DNA from: Actinomycetales bacterium
Lineage (GTDB): Bacteria > Actinomycetota > Actinomycetes > Actinomycetales > Cellulomonadaceae
Direction: 5' to 3'
NCBI GenBank assembly: GCA_020444245.1
Contig: JAHLLI010000007.1
Span: forward strand, 124,001 to 188,000
Length of the DNA: 64,000 nucleotides
Part shown: piece by piece, positions 44,218 through 55,528 of the stretch
How positions within the stretch are numbered: the stretch's first letter is position 1
Layout: every line of letters starts with the position of its first letter
Position numbers and translations under genes: made by a program
The notes under the pieces: model-generated
The model's database searches: none
What the model was told of the DNA's origin: nothing
What the model saw: the letters and a program-made list of their open reading frames with translations, nothing else

Positions 44218-44246
44218 GTATCGACGCTGGCTGCATCGGGCTTGAG
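44218..44246 (-). promoter_or_regulatory. FliA/WhiG-type promoter of pilT-pilC-pilin
   Basis: On the minus strand CTCAA (44246-44242), 16 bp, GTCGATAC (44225-44218), entirely inside the 82-bp gap between the pilB stop and the pilT start. The context GCACTCAAGCCC is identical over 12 bases to the pilA promoter. Transcription would start about 40 bp before the pilT GTG. Confidence 0.78.
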
Positions 44247-44253
44247 TGCTGGC

Positions 44254-45918
44254 TCACGCCACCACGCGCAAGACCTCCTCCAGTGACGTCACGCCGGCGA
44301 GGACCTTGGCCCAGCCGTCGTCGCGCAGCGTGAGCATCCCCTGTTCACGGGCGGTGTGGCCGATCTCGGCCGCCGAGGAGTGGGCGACCGCGTGGCGCTC
44401 GATCTCCTCGGTCACCCGCATGACCTCGTGGATCGCGAGGCGACCCTTGTACCCGGTGCGCGAGCACGCCTGGCAGCCGGCCGGCCGGTAGAGCGTCGGC
44501 AGCTCGTCGCCCGGGCTCCACGGGAACCGGGCGGCGATGAGCTCCACCTCGCTCGGCGTGTACTCCTCCTTGCACTTCGTGCACAGTCGACGGGCCAACC
44601 GCTGGGCGACGACGCAGTCCAGCGCAGAGCCCACCAGGAACGGCTCGATCCCCATCTCGATGAGGCGCGTCACGGCGCTCGGGGCGTCGTTCGTGTGGAG
44701 CGTCGAGAGCACGAGGTGCCCGGTCAACGCTGCCTCGATCGCGATCTGCGCGGTCTCGTGGTCGCGGATCTCACCGAGCAGGACCACGTCGGGGTCCGAC
44801 CGCAGGATCGACCGCAGCGCGCCGGCGAACGTCAGTCCGGCCTTGACGTTCACCTGCACCTGGTTGATGCCGGGCAGCCGGTACTCGACGGGGTCCTCGA
44901 CCGTGATCACGTTGATCTCCGGCTTCGACACCGCGTTCAGCGTCGCGTACAGGGTCGTGGACTTGCCCGAGCCGGTCGGCCCGGTGACCAGGATCATCCC
45001 GTAGGGCTTGTTGTACGACTCCGAGTAGACGTCGAGGTTCTCCTCGAGGAACGACAGGTCCCGCAGGTCCAGGCTCGCCGTCGAGTTGTCCAGGATGCGC
45101 ATGACGACCTTCTCGCCCCACACCGTGGGCAGGGTCGCGACACGAAGGTCGATCTTCCGGCCCTGGTGGACCACGGACATCCGACCGTCCTGCGGCTTGC
45201 GGCGCTCCGCGATGTCGATGTCGCTCATGATCTTCAGGCGCGAGATCACCCCGGACTGGATGTGCTTGGGCGCACGCTGCATCTCGTGCAGCACCCCGTC
45301 GATCCGGTACCGCACCCGCAGGTCCGTCTCGGCCGGCTCGATGTGGATGTCCGAGGCCCGGTCGGCGATCGCCTGGGTCACCAGGAGGTTGACGAACCGG
45401 ACGATCGGCGCGTCGTCCTCGGCGACATCCCCCGCGGCGATCTCCTCCGCGTCGGCGGTCTCCTCGAACGACGACGCGAGGTCGTCCATCTCCTCGTCCG
45501 CGCGACAGAACCGGTCGATCGCCTGGCTGAGGTCCTCGCGGGTGGCCACCACCGTCTGGACGGGCATCCGCGACATGGTTCGCGCGTCGTCGACCGCCAG
45601 GACGTTCCCCGGGTCGGCCATGGCGAGCACGAGCGCGCCCTCGTGGATGGCGATCGGAAGAACCGTGTACCGCCGGCACACCGCCGCGGGCAGCAGCGCC
45701 ACGGCCGTCCGGTCCACCGGGTAGTCGGTGAGCTCGATGAACTGCATGCCCACCTGGGCGGCCAGCGCCCGGACCAGCTGGGACTCGGTGAGCATGCCGA
45801 TGTCCACCAGGACGCGTCCCAGGGACTCGCCCCGGATCACCTGCTCGTCAAGCGCGGCCATCAGCTGCGCCTCGGTGAGCAGGCCTTCGTCGAGGAGGAT
45901 GTCGCCGAGCTGCTTCAC
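44254..45918 (-). CDS. pilB: PilB-type pilus extension ATPase
   Basis: 554 aa from the GTG at 45918 (VKQLGDILLDEGLLTEAQLMAALDEQ), preceded by AAGGA; an upstream in-frame start would cross the promoter. The N-terminal MshEN/GSPII_E domain (about 1-150) has the repeated L-x-E-x-L pattern that binds c-di-GMP in some PilB/MshE proteins. The core has Walker A GPTGSGKSTTLYATLN near 311-326, VEDPVEYRLPGINQVQVN, DPDVVLLGEIRDHETAQIAIEAALTGHLVLSTLHTNDA, and the zinc site CTKCKEEYTPSE...GCQACSRTGYKGR. Its first neighbour is aroE. Confidence 0.94.
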   Translation of the reverse strand: MKQLGDILLDEGLLTEAQLMAALDEQVIRGESLGRVLVDIGMLTESQLVRALAAQVGMQFIELTDYPVDRTAVALLPAAVCRRYTVLPIAIHEGALVLAMADPGNVLAVDDARTMSRMPVQTVVATREDLSQAIDRFCRADEEMDDLASSFEETADAEEIAAGDVAEDDAPIVRFVNLLVTQAIADRASDIHIEPAETDLRVRYRIDGVLHEMQRAPKHIQSGVISRLKIMSDIDIAERRKPQDGRMSVVHQGRKIDLRVATLPTVWGEKVVMRILDNSTASLDLRDLSFLEENLDVYSESYNKPYGMILVTGPTGSGKSTTLYATLNAVSKPEINVITVEDPVEYRLPGINQVQVNVKAGLTFAGALRSILRSDPDVVLLGEIRDHETAQIAIEAALTGHLVLSTLHTNDAPSAVTRLIEMGIEPFLVGSALDCVVAQRLARRLCTKCKEEYTPSEVELIAARFPWSPGDELPTLYRPAGCQACSRTGYKGRLAIHEVMRVTEEIERHAVAHSSAAEIGHTAREQGMLTLRDDGWAKVLAGVTSLEEVLRVVA

Positions 45919-45962
45919 GCGTGGTCCTTCCAGCGAGGGTCGAGCGGGTACGCCTGCACGAC

Positions 45963-45991
45963 CTATCGGCACGCGAACGGCGGGGCTGTAG
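45963..45991 (-). promoter_or_regulatory. FliA/WhiG-type promoter of pilB
   Basis: On the minus strand CTACA (45991-45987), 16 bp, GCCGATAG (45970-45963). The -10 is nearly perfect; the -35 has one mismatch. It gives a leader of about 37 nt with AAGGA 6 nt before the pilB GTG. Confidence 0.72.
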
Positions 45992-46022
45992 CCCGATCGG
46001 GTCAGTCAGTGGGTGAGAACGA

Positions 46023-46043
46023 CCGGCCCCGCGAGCGGGCCGT
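46023..46043 (-). terminator. Hairpin after aroE
   Basis: CCGGCCCCGC-GA-GCGGGCCG forms a stem of 8-9 bp with one bulge, 14 bp beyond the aroE stop and before the pilB promoter. It probably insulates the pilus locus from the alaS-ruvX-mltG-aroE operon. Confidence 0.45.
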
Positions 46044-46056
46044 CCGTAGGGCCTGA

Positions 46057-46920
46057 TCAGGCCAGCGCGGCGTCCAGGGCCTGCGCCATCGCAGCGACCG
46101 GCGCCGCGTGCCCGGTCATCAGGCGCACCTGCTCGGCGGCCTGGTGCAGGAGCATCCGCTCACCGCCCACCGCCGTGCCGCCCAGCTCCCGCCACACCCG
46201 CGTCAACGCGGTGGGCCGGGGGTCGTAGGCGCAGTCGAGCAGCACCCCGTGGACCTCGCGCCCCATCGACGCCAGGGTGCCCGCCAACGCGTCGGCCCCG
46301 CCCGGCGGAAGGGTGGACACCACCATCGCTGCGGTGCGCCAACGGTCCACCGACGCCTCCGGGTCCGCCATCGTCTCGAAGCGCGGGCTCAGTCCCATCC
46401 GGTTCGCGGCCCGCACGGTCGCACCGGCCCGGGCCATGGAGCGCACCTGGACCGTCGCGTCCGTCCGCCCCAGCTGGGCGAGTGCGGCGAGCGCGGACGC
46501 GGCGGTCGCGCCGCCCCCCACGACCACCGGCGGCGCGGCGTCGGCAGACGCCCCGGCGTCGCTGCCCTCCCCGAGCGCGGCCACGATCCCGGCGACGTCG
46601 GTGTTCGCGCCCACCAGCGACACCGGCGAGCCCGGCTGCACGAGCACGGTGTTGACCACCCCGAGCAGCTCGGCGAGCGGCTCGACGTGGTGCAGGTGGT
46701 CGAGCACCGCGGTCTTGAGCGGCATGGTCACGCTGAGCCCGGCCCACCCGGCGTCGAGCCCGGCGACCACCCCGGCGAGACGCTCCGGCGGGGTGTCGAT
46801 CGCGTCGTAGCGCCACCCGTCCAGCCCCAGCGCCGCGTAGGCGGCCCGGTGCAGCACCGGGGACAACGAGTGGTCGATCGGGTGACCGATGACCGCAGCG
46901 CGCCGGACGGCCGCCCTCAC
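46057..46920 (-). CDS. aroE: Shikimate dehydrogenase
   Basis: Reduces 3-dehydroshikimate with NADPH. 287 aa from the GTG at 46920. The shikimate site has HPIDHSLSPVLH with both Ser, VTMPLK with the catalytic Lys, and GANTDVAGI with the Asp. The NADP loop is VVVGGGATAASALAAL. The C-terminal end has DCAYDPRPTAL and GERMLLHQAAEQ. It overlaps mltG (GTGA) and is separated from aroC-aroK-aroB by the 13-kb pilus locus. Confidence 0.94.
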   Translation of the reverse strand: MRAAVRRAAVIGHPIDHSLSPVLHRAAYAALGLDGWRYDAIDTPPERLAGVVAGLDAGWAGLSVTMPLKTAVLDHLHHVEPLAELLGVVNTVLVQPGSPVSLVGANTDVAGIVAALGEGSDAGASADAAPPVVVGGGATAASALAALAQLGRTDATVQVRSMARAGATVRAANRMGLSPRFETMADPEASVDRWRTAAMVVSTLPPGGADALAGTLASMGREVHGVLLDCAYDPRPTALTRVWRELGGTAVGGERMLLHQAAEQVRLMTGHAAPVAAMAQALDAALA

Positions 46921-48086
46921 CCGCCGCTGCTGTCGCCGGAGTGCGCCGCCTGCCATGCGCGCAGCTCCGCGACGTTCTTCTCGTGCTCCGCGTTGGTCGT
47001 GGCGAACTTGGTCTCGCCCGTGTCGAGGTTCACGGTCACCCAGAACAGCCATGGGCCGTCCGCAGGGTTCAGCACCGCGCTGATGGAGTCATCACCCGGT
47101 GAGGCGATCGGAGACGGCGGCAGCCCGGTGTGCACGTACAGGTTGTAGGGCGTGTCCACCTTGAGATCGGCGAGGGTCAGGTCGGCTCCGGACTTGTTCA
47201 GCCCGTAGGCGACCGAGGCATCGATCTTCAGCGCCATGTCGATGTCGAGCCGGTTCATGATCGCCCTGGCGACCTTCGCCCGGTCCTCCGACGTGCGCGC
47301 CTCACGTTCGACGAGCGACGCCATGATCAGGACTCGCTCCCGATCGCCCTCCGCGACCTTGTGCGCGTCGAGCACCGACATGGTCTTGGCGACCATCTCC
47401 TTGATCATCTCGACGGGGGCCGTACCAGGCTCGAAGGTGTACGTGGCCGGGAACAGCCAGCCCTCGTAGTTCCCCCCGGCCTCGGCCGGCAGGCCGGTGG
47501 CCTCGGTGTCCTTCATCGCCTCCCTGAAGTCGTCCTCGGAGATCGTCGTCACCGAAGACAGCTTCTGAAGGATCTGCTCGAGCCGGTAGCCCTCGGGGAT
47601 CGTCACCTTGGTCTGGACGCGGTTCTCCGGGTTCAGCAGGGCGTTCACCGCGTCGGCCGCAGGTATCTTCTGCAGGAGCCGGTAGGTACCCGGCTGGATC
47701 CCGGCGGCGTCGGGGTTGTCGGTGAAGGCCCGGGTGAACGCCTTCGCCGTGAGCACGACCCCGCTCTCCTCGAGCAGGGAACCCATCTGGGCGCCCGTCG
47801 CGCCGGCCGGGATCGTGACCTCCACGCTCCCCAACCCTGGCCCGGGGTAGTCCTCCGCGGCGGGCGTCGCCACGCTCAGGTTGCCCAGGCTGGGGAGCAG
47901 GAACTGCCAGACCACGACGACGAGACCCGCGACCACGAGCAACGAGATCGCCAACGCCGCGAAGGAGCGGCGCCGGCGCGCCTTCCGAGCGCGCTCGCGC
48001 TCCTTGCGGCCGTCGCGGCGGGTCCCCCGGCGCCCGGGTTCGGGCTGGCCCGACCCGACGATGTCGTCGAGGAAGACGTCGTTCAC
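46917..48086 (-). CDS. mltG: Endolytic murein transglycosylase MltG (YceG-like)
   Basis: Cleaves nascent glycan strands at the membrane. 389 aa from the GTG at 48086, which overlaps the ruvX stop (GTGA). The cytosolic tail is basic (RKERERARKARRRR), with one TM helix (SFAALAISLLVVAGLVVVVWQFLL) at about 40-62, a LysM-like domain, then the catalytic region with Glu in LIMASLVEREARTSEDRAKVARAIMNRL, and DTPYNLYVHTGLPPSPIASPGDDSISAVLNP. Confidence 0.92.
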   Translation of the reverse strand: MNDVFLDDIVGSGQPEPGRRGTRRDGRKERERARKARRRRSFAALAISLLVVAGLVVVVWQFLLPSLGNLSVATPAAEDYPGPGLGSVEVTIPAGATGAQMGSLLEESGVVLTAKAFTRAFTDNPDAAGIQPGTYRLLQKIPAADAVNALLNPENRVQTKVTIPEGYRLEQILQKLSSVTTISEDDFREAMKDTEATGLPAEAGGNYEGWLFPATYTFEPGTAPVEMIKEMVAKTMSVLDAHKVAEGDRERVLIMASLVEREARTSEDRAKVARAIMNRLDIDMALKIDASVAYGLNKSGADLTLADLKVDTPYNLYVHTGLPPSPIASPGDDSISAVLNPADGPWLFWVTVNLDTGETKFATTNAEHEKNVAELRAWQAAHSGDSSGG

Positions 48087-48592
48087 CCGGAGACCTCCCG
48101 TTGCTCCACGCCCCCGCTCCCGTCCTGCCACAGCACCTGCTCGCCCGCACGGCGGCCCGTCGCCCGCTCCGCGTCCAGCGCGGACTGCAGGATCACCACC
48201 GCGGCGGCCTGGTCGACCACCTCACGGTGCCGCCTGCCCGGACGGCCGGACGCGTGCATCGAACGATGTGCGGACACCGTGCTCATCCGCTCGTCGATGA
48301 GGTGGACCGGCACGGGGGCCGCAGCGCGCGCCAAGAGGACACCATACGTGCGCGCGGCCTGCGATGCCGAACCCTCACGCCCCGACAGGTGCCTGGGCAG
48401 GCCGACGTACACCACCGCCGCGCCACGCTCTTGCAGGATCTCCACGATCCGCGCGACGCCGCCGTCCTCGCGGTCTCCCCGCTGCACGGTCTCCACGGGC
48501 GTGGCCAGGAGGCCGTCGGGGTCGCTCACCGCGACCCCGACGCGGACGCTGCCCACGTCGACCCCCAGGCGCGCCCCGCGGTCCACGGACAT
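48083..48592 (-). CDS. ruvX: YqgF/RuvX-family Holliday-junction resolvase-like nuclease
   Basis: 169 aa from the ATG at 48592, four bases after the alaS stop. RNase H-like fold with the acidic motifs RLGVDVGSVRVGVAVSD, VVYVGLPRHLSG, and LIDERMSTVSAHRSM with the second acidic residue, then REVVDQAAAVVILQSALD with the third Asp. In E. coli the homologue acts in 16S rRNA 5'-end processing. A conserved companion of alaS and mltG. Confidence 0.92.
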   Translation of the reverse strand: MSVDRGARLGVDVGSVRVGVAVSDPDGLLATPVETVQRGDREDGGVARIVEILQERGAAVVYVGLPRHLSGREGSASQAARTYGVLLARAAAPVPVHLIDERMSTVSAHRSMHASGRPGRRHREVVDQAAAVVILQSALDAERATGRRAGEQVLWQDGSGGVEQREVSG

Positions 48593-48596
48593 CGCC

Positions 48597-51257
<2,661 letters not shown>

Positions 51258-51316
51258 GGTGTCCTCGGTCTCGGTGCGGCACGCTGCCGCGGCGGTTCGG
51301 GGTCGGGCCCCGGGAG

Positions 51317-51658
51317 TCAGAAGTCGTACAGGTCGTCGTCGTCGTCCACGCGGCCCGTCGGGCGGGCCGCCGGTGCACCCGCGGCCTCGGCCTTGCCGCG
51401 CGAGCGCCCGAACACCGCCGACGGGTCGCCGCCCTCGGGCTCGACGAGCAGCTGGGCGGTCAGGTCGCGCTCGCGCGTGCGGAACGACTCGGTGAACGTG
51501 TCCACGGCGCTGCGCACGGCGGCGACCGCGCCGAGCCCGGCCTGCTCGACCTGCTCGGCGACGCCCTCGGGGGTGTAGCGCCGCCACGCGGTGCGCAGCC
51601 GCTGGGCCACCAGCACGGTGCCGGCGGCGCCGACGCCGATCCAGAACAGCCGACGCAT
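51317..51658 (-). CDS. DUF6167-type small membrane protein
   Basis: 113 aa from the ATG at 51658. A single N-terminal helix (FWIGVGAAGTVLVAQRL) is followed by an amphipathic stretch and an acidic C terminus (DDDDDLYDF). It lies between the DUF948 gene, which it overlaps by one base, and alaS, the standard position of the DUF6167 family in actinobacteria. Function unknown; the pairing with DUF948 suggests a membrane complex. Confidence 0.7.
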   Translation of the reverse strand: MRRLFWIGVGAAGTVLVAQRLRTAWRRYTPEGVAEQVEQAGLGAVAAVRSAVDTFTESFRTRERDLTAQLLVEPEGGDPSAVFGRSRGKAEAAGAPAARPTGRVDDDDDLYDF

Positions 51659-52035
51659 CAGCGGCGCACCTTCTCCGCGAGGTCGGCCAGCGCCCGGCGC
51701 ACGCCGTAGGTGAACGACGCGAGCTTGATCAGCGGGCCGCCCACCGTCGCGGACACCAGTGCGGTGAGCGCGGAGACGTTCTGGCTGATCTCGGCCGCCG
51801 AGGTGGTGATCTGGTCCACCTTGCCCAGCTGGACGTTGGTGCTCGCCACCGTGCCGGCCGCCTCGTCGATCACCGGAACCGTGTGGTCGGTCACCTCGGT
51901 GATCGAGCGGGTCGCAGCGTCGAACGTGCGTCCCAGCTTGACCAGCGGCACGGCCAGGAAGCCGACCAGGCCGATGAAACCGATCGCAGCGAGCAGCCCG
52001 GCGATGGCACCGATCCACTGCACGACCTCGGACAT
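51658..52035 (-). CDS. DUF948 membrane protein
   Basis: 125 aa from the ATG at 52035. An N-terminal TM helix (IGAIAGLLAAIGFIGLVGFLAVPLVKLGRTFD) precedes a long helical segment with chemoreceptor-like heptads (TRSITEVTDHTVPVIDEAAGTVASTNVQLGKVDQI). This is the DUF948 pattern. Conserved between rpsD and alaS in actinobacteria; function unknown. Confidence 0.8.
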   Translation of the reverse strand: MSEVVQWIGAIAGLLAAIGFIGLVGFLAVPLVKLGRTFDAATRSITEVTDHTVPVIDEAAGTVASTNVQLGKVDQITTSAAEISQNVSALTALVSATVGGPLIKLASFTYGVRRALADLAEKVRR

Positions 52036-52145
52036 GCGACGTCCTTCCCGCGAGCCAGCATCGACGTGCCGACCCTACCCGGGTCGGCACGCCCGGCCCT
52101 ACCGCCACGACGTGCCCGCTGCACGCCGGCGTCGGCGCGGACGAC

Positions 52146-52180
52146 GGACGCCCCGCCCCCGAACGGGGGGCGGGGCGTCC
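52146..52180 (-). terminator. Strong hairpin terminator of rpsD
   Basis: GGACGCCCCGCCCCC (52146-52160) and GGGGGCGGGGCGTCC (52166-52180) form a 15-bp perfect stem with a 5-nt loop, 12 bp after the rpsD stop. The rest of the 157-bp gap to DUF948 shows nothing else. Confidence 0.75.
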
Positions 52181-52192
52181 GAGGTGTCGGCG

Positions 52193-52819
52193 TCAGCGCG
52201 AGTAGTACTCGACGACCAGCTGCACCTCGCACGTCACGGGGACCTCGGCGCGCTTGGGCCGGCGGGTGAGCACGGCGCTGAGCTTCTCGAGCTGCACGTC
52301 CAGGTAGCCGGGCACGGCGGGCAGCACGTCGCGGTGCGCGCCGGCAGCGGCGATCTGGAACGGCACGGTGGTCTGGCTGCGCGGCTTGACCTGGATGGTC
52401 TGGCCGAACTTCACCTGGGCCGAGGGCCGGTCGACGATCTTGCCGTCGACCAGGATGTGGCGGTGCACCACGGCCTGGCGGGCCTGCAGGATGGTGCGCG
52501 CGAAACCGGAGCGCAGCACCAGAGCGTCCAGGCGGGTCTCGAGGTTCTCGACCAGCGCCTCACCGGTCAGGCCCGGGGTCTTGCGGGCCTCCTCGAACGC
52601 GCGGGCGAGCTGCTTCTCGCGCAGGCCGTACTGGGCGCGCAGGCGCTGCTTCTCGCGCAGCCGGACCGCGTAGTCGGACTCGGTGCGGCGACGGGCGCGG
52701 CCGTGCTCACCGGGCGGGTAGGGGCGCTTCTCGAAGTGCTTGACGGCCTTGGGCGTCAGGGCCAGGCCGAGAGCGCGGGACAGGCGCACCTGACGGCGCG
52801 CGCGGGTCACCTTGGTCAT
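52193..52819 (-). CDS. rpsD: 30S ribosomal protein S4, cysteine-free form
   Basis: A primary 16S rRNA binder, 208 aa from the ATG at 52819 (MTKVTRARRQVRLSRALGL). It has KRPYPPGEHGRARRRTESDYAVRLREKQRLRAQYGL and the S4 RNA-binding domain LETRLDALVLRSGFARTILQARQAVVHRHILVDGKIVD. The N-terminal zinc cysteines of some S4 proteins are absent, the usual C-minus paralogue. Monocistronic. Confidence 0.96.
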   Translation of the reverse strand: MTKVTRARRQVRLSRALGLALTPKAVKHFEKRPYPPGEHGRARRRTESDYAVRLREKQRLRAQYGLREKQLARAFEEARKTPGLTGEALVENLETRLDALVLRSGFARTILQARQAVVHRHILVDGKIVDRPSAQVKFGQTIQVKPRSQTTVPFQIAAAGAHRDVLPAVPGYLDVQLEKLSAVLTRRPKRAEVPVTCEVQLVVEYYSR

Positions 52820-52951
52820 GCGAGTGTTCGTCCTGTCGTTGTCGAGGCACAACCCGCGGCGGGCGGATCCCGGCGGGCGTGGGACCGACCTTCGTACTGC
52901 GGCTGAGGTCCCCAGGGCGTGCCCACCGTGGCGGGCAACCGCAACAGACTA
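52820..52951 (-). promoter_or_regulatory. rpsD promoter and ~120-nt leader
   Basis: Minus-strand TAGTCT at 52951-52946 is a good -10 box without a clear -35. It leaves a long GC-rich leader before the rpsD ATG, with several inverted repeats (for instance GCGGCGGG around 52855). Such a leader could serve autoregulation by S4, but I see no established motif. Confidence 0.4.
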
Positions 52952-52989
52952 CCGGACCCCCGGACGCCCCCGCGAATCCCCCACTTTCG

Positions 52990-53026
52990 GGAACCGGATC
53001 GGTCGTCTCCTGACCGATCCGGTTCC
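52990..53026. repeat. Palindromic repeat, left copy
   Basis: GGAACCGGATCGGTC and GACCGATCCGGTTCC form a 15-bp perfect inverted repeat with a 7-nt loop. The 37-nt unit differs from the copy at 54043-54079 only in the central loop. It lies upstream of the AbiEi/DUF559 gene. Confidence 0.9.
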
Positions 53027-53089
53027 AGAAGCGCTCCCGTCCACGGGGCTCGGGCCTTGGGGGCGATCCACAGGGGTGGGGGGCCTGGG

Positions 53090-54037
53090 GTGCGCGAGGG
53101 TGCGGGGTCGGCATCGGATGGGTGGGTGGGATCGGGCACCCGACTTCCGCGCGACTGGACGCCTCCCGTCGCGCGGGGCCAGTCCGGCCTCTTCACCGTC
53201 GCCCAGGCGCTCGAGGCCGGGGCCACCGCGGACACCGTGCGTTCGCGACGACGCTCCGGGCGGTGGGTGCGGGTGGCGGGCGACGCGTTCGCGCTCGCCG
53301 GTGCGCCCGTCCCGGTAGACGCCCGGATCCAGGCCGTCGGGCTCACCTGGCCCGACGGCGTGGTCTGCCTCGCCGCGGCCGCGCTCGCCCACGGTCTCCC
53401 GGTGCGAGAACCGGACGACATCGATGTGATCGTCGCCCGCCGGACGCCGTCCCGCCACGGCCTGCGCACCCACCTGCTCCCGCTCTCGGAGACCGACGTG
53501 ACCCGCGTCGGCCTGACGCGTCTGACCGGCCTCGACCGGACGATCGCCGACTGCCTCGGCCGCCTCGGCCCGGAGGACGCCCAGGGAGTGCTCGCCTGGA
53601 CGATGACGCGAGGGCTTCTCGACCCGTCCGAGCTCGACCGCGCCATTCGGGAACGCCCGGGGTCATGGGGGAACGTCCCCCGGCGCCGGGCCCTCGGCAT
53701 GGCTCGTCTCGGGGCGGCCAGCGTCGCCGAGCTGCGCCTGCACGACCTGCTGCGGCGTGGCGATCTCTCCGGCTGGATGCCGAACGCCCCGATCCGGGAC
53801 GTCACCGGCCGAACCATCGCTCGCGCCGACGCGCTGTTCGCGGCCGAGCGCGTCGTGATCGAGGTGGACGGCCGGGCGTACCACGGCGCCGAGCGCTTCC
53901 AGGCCGACCGGGACCGCGACAACGCCCTCGTCGCCGCGGGCTACCTCGTCCTCCGGTTCACGTGGCTCGACCTCACCAAGCACCCCGCGCGCACCCTCGC
54001 ACGCATCCGCGCCGCACTGCGCCGCTCCCGAGCGTGA
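53090..54037 (+). CDS. AbiEi-like / DUF559 endonuclease-like fusion protein
   Basis: 315 aa from the GTG at 53090; the true start is uncertain (another GTG at 53126). An N-terminal winged-helix of the AbiEi antitoxin type starts at SGLFTVAQALEAGATADTVRSRRRSGRWVRVAGDAFAL. The middle region has LTRLTGLDRTIADCLGRL. A C-terminal PD-(D/E)xK-like DUF559/Vsr-type domain has VVIEVDGRAYHGAERFQADRDRDNALVAAGYLVLRFTWLDLTKHP, with the catalytic Glu/Asp in IEVDG. It is widespread in actinobacteria with no proven role; toxin-antitoxin or DNA-repair functions are guesses. No partner toxin is adjacent. The gene is flanked by twin palindromes. Confidence 0.75.
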   Translation: MREGAGSASDGWVGSGTRLPRDWTPPVARGQSGLFTVAQALEAGATADTVRSRRRSGRWVRVAGDAFALAGAPVPVDARIQAVGLTWPDGVVCLAAAALAHGLPVREPDDIDVIVARRTPSRHGLRTHLLPLSETDVTRVGLTRLTGLDRTIADCLGRLGPEDAQGVLAWTMTRGLLDPSELDRAIRERPGSWGNVPRRRALGMARLGAASVAELRLHDLLRRGDLSGWMPNAPIRDVTGRTIARADALFAAERVVIEVDGRAYHGAERFQADRDRDNALVAAGYLVLRFTWLDLTKHPARTLARIRAALRRSRA

Positions 54038-54038
54038 C

Positions 54039-54083
54039 GTCTGGAACCGGATCGGCCATTCTTCGACCGATCCGGTTCCAGAC
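54039..54083. repeat. Palindromic repeat, right copy
   Basis: GTCTGGAACCGGATCGG and CCGATCCGGTTCCAGAC form a 17-bp perfect inverted repeat with an 11-nt loop, starting 2 bp after the AbiEi-like stop and ending 9 bp before the rarA stop. It may serve both convergent genes as a terminator. The inner 37 nt match the copy at 52990. Confidence 0.9.
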
Positions 54084-54091
54084 GCGGGCGG

Positions 54092-55456
54092 TCAGGCCTG
54101 GTCGAGGACCTCGCGGATCCGGGCGAGCCGCTCGGCGACCTGGCGCTCGTAGCCCCGGTCGGACGGTGCGTAGTAGCGCGCACCGCGAAGCTCGTCGGGC
54201 AGGTACTGCTGCGCTGCGACGGCGTGTGGCTCGTCGTGCGCGTAGCGGTAGCCCTGCCCGTGCCCGACCCGCTCGGCGCCGGCGTAGTGCGCGTCGCGCA
54301 GGTGCGCAGGCACTGTCCCGACCCGGCCGGCGCGCACGTCCGCGATCGCCGCGTCGACCGCCGAGTACGACGCGTTGGACTTGGGCGCCGTCGCCACGTG
54401 CACCACCGCCTCGGCCAGGACGATCCGCGCCTCCGGCATCCCGATGAGCTGCACCGCCTGGGCGGCCGCGACCGCGGTCTGCAGGGCCGACGGGTCCGCC
54501 ATGCCGACCTCCTCGGCCGCGGCGATCACGATCCGCCTGGCGATGAACCGCGGGTCCTCCCCCGCGACCACCATCCGCGCGAGGTAGTGCAGCGCGGCGT
54601 CGACGTCCGAGCCGCGCATCGACTTGATGAAGGCGCTGGCCACGTCGTAGTGCTGGTCCCCCGCGCGGTCGTAGCGCACCGCGGCGACGTCGACCGCTCG
54701 CTCGACGGTCGCGAGGTCGACGGTGGCGGCACCCGGGCCGGGGTACCCGTCCAGCACGGCACCCGCGGCCGCCTCGAGGATCGTCAGCGCCTTGCGCGCG
54801 TCACCCCCGGCCAGCCGCACGAGGTGCTCCTCGGCCTCCTCCTCGAGCGTCACCGCGCCGGCCAGCCCGCGCTCGTCCGTCACCGCGCGGCGCACGAGCG
54901 TGCGCACGTCGCCGTCCGTGAGGGGCCTCAGGGTCAGCAGCAGCGACCTCGACAGCAGGGGCGAGACCACCGAGAAGCTCGGGTTCTCGGTGGTCGCCGC
55001 GACCAGCGTGACCCAGCGGTTCTCGACGCTGGGCAGGAGCGCGTCCTGCTGCGTCGAGGAGAACCGGTGCACCTCGTCGATGAACAGGACCGTCTCCGCC
55101 CCGCCGGTGGCCAGACGGCGTCGGGCGTCCTCCACCACCGCACGCACGTCCTTGACGCCGGACGTCACCCCGGAGAGCTCGACGAACCGGCGTCCGGCCG
55201 CCGCCGCGACCAGGTACGCCAGCGTCGTCTTGCCGGTGCCCGGCGGCCCCCACAGCACCACCGATGACGGCGCAGCGCGGCGCGCCTCCTCCGCGGGCGA
55301 CACGAGTCGCCGCAGCGGCGAGCCGGGCGCGAGCAGGTGGTCCTGCCCCGCGACCTCGTCCAGGGACCTCGGCCGCATCCGGACCGCGAGCGGCGCGCCG
55401 TCGCGCACGTCCGGACGCCCGTCCGGTGTCGTCACCGCGGCGTCGAAGAGGTCCAC
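54092..55456 (-). CDS. rarA: Replication-associated recombination protein A (RarA/MgsA)
   Basis: AAA+ ATPase of the clamp-loader/RuvB group acting at stalled forks. 454 aa. Walker [21 protein letters not shown] (about 68-87), Walker [16 protein letters not shown], sensor 1 [19 protein letters not shown], then the tetramerisation domain with [22 protein letters not shown] and the closing [23 protein letters not shown] at 55456. Divergent from the MMPL gene across 72 bp. Confidence 0.95.
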   Translation of the reverse strand: MDLFDAAVTTPDGRPDVRDGAPLAVRMRPRSLDEVAGQDHLLAPGSPLRRLVSPAEEARRAAPSSVVLWGPPGTGKTTLAYLVAAAAGRRFVELSGVTSGVKDVRAVVEDARRRLATGGAETVLFIDEVHRFSSTQQDALLPSVENRWVTLVAATTENPSFSVVSPLLSRSLLLTLRPLTDGDVRTLVRRAVTDERGLAGAVTLEEEAEEHLVRLAGGDARKALTILEAAAGAVLDGYPGPGAATVDLATVERAVDVAAVRYDRAGDQHYDVASAFIKSMRGSDVDAALHYLARMVVAGEDPRFIARRIVIAAAEEVGMADPSALQTAVAAAQAVQLIGMPEARIVLAEAVVHVATAPKSNASYSAVDAAIADVRAGRVGTVPAHLRDAHYAGAERVGHGQGYRYAHDEPHAVAAQQYLPDELRGARYYAPSDRGYERQVAERLARIREVLDQA

Positions 55457-55528
55457 CCCCGAAGCCTACGGGTGACCTGCGACGCCGTAGACGTGCACCC
55501 GGCCTCGCCGACCTGGGATGCTGACCGC

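Noticed and set aside
40791-44250. Shared 12-mer GCACTCAAGCCC before pilA and pilT taken as a dispersed repeat
   Set aside because: Explained by the -35 region of the FliA-type promoters; the spacer and -10 follow at the same distance.
52193-52819. Ribosomal protein S4 lacking zinc cysteines as a degenerate copy
   Set aside because: The cysteine-free paralogue is a standard functional form and all RNA-binding motifs are present.
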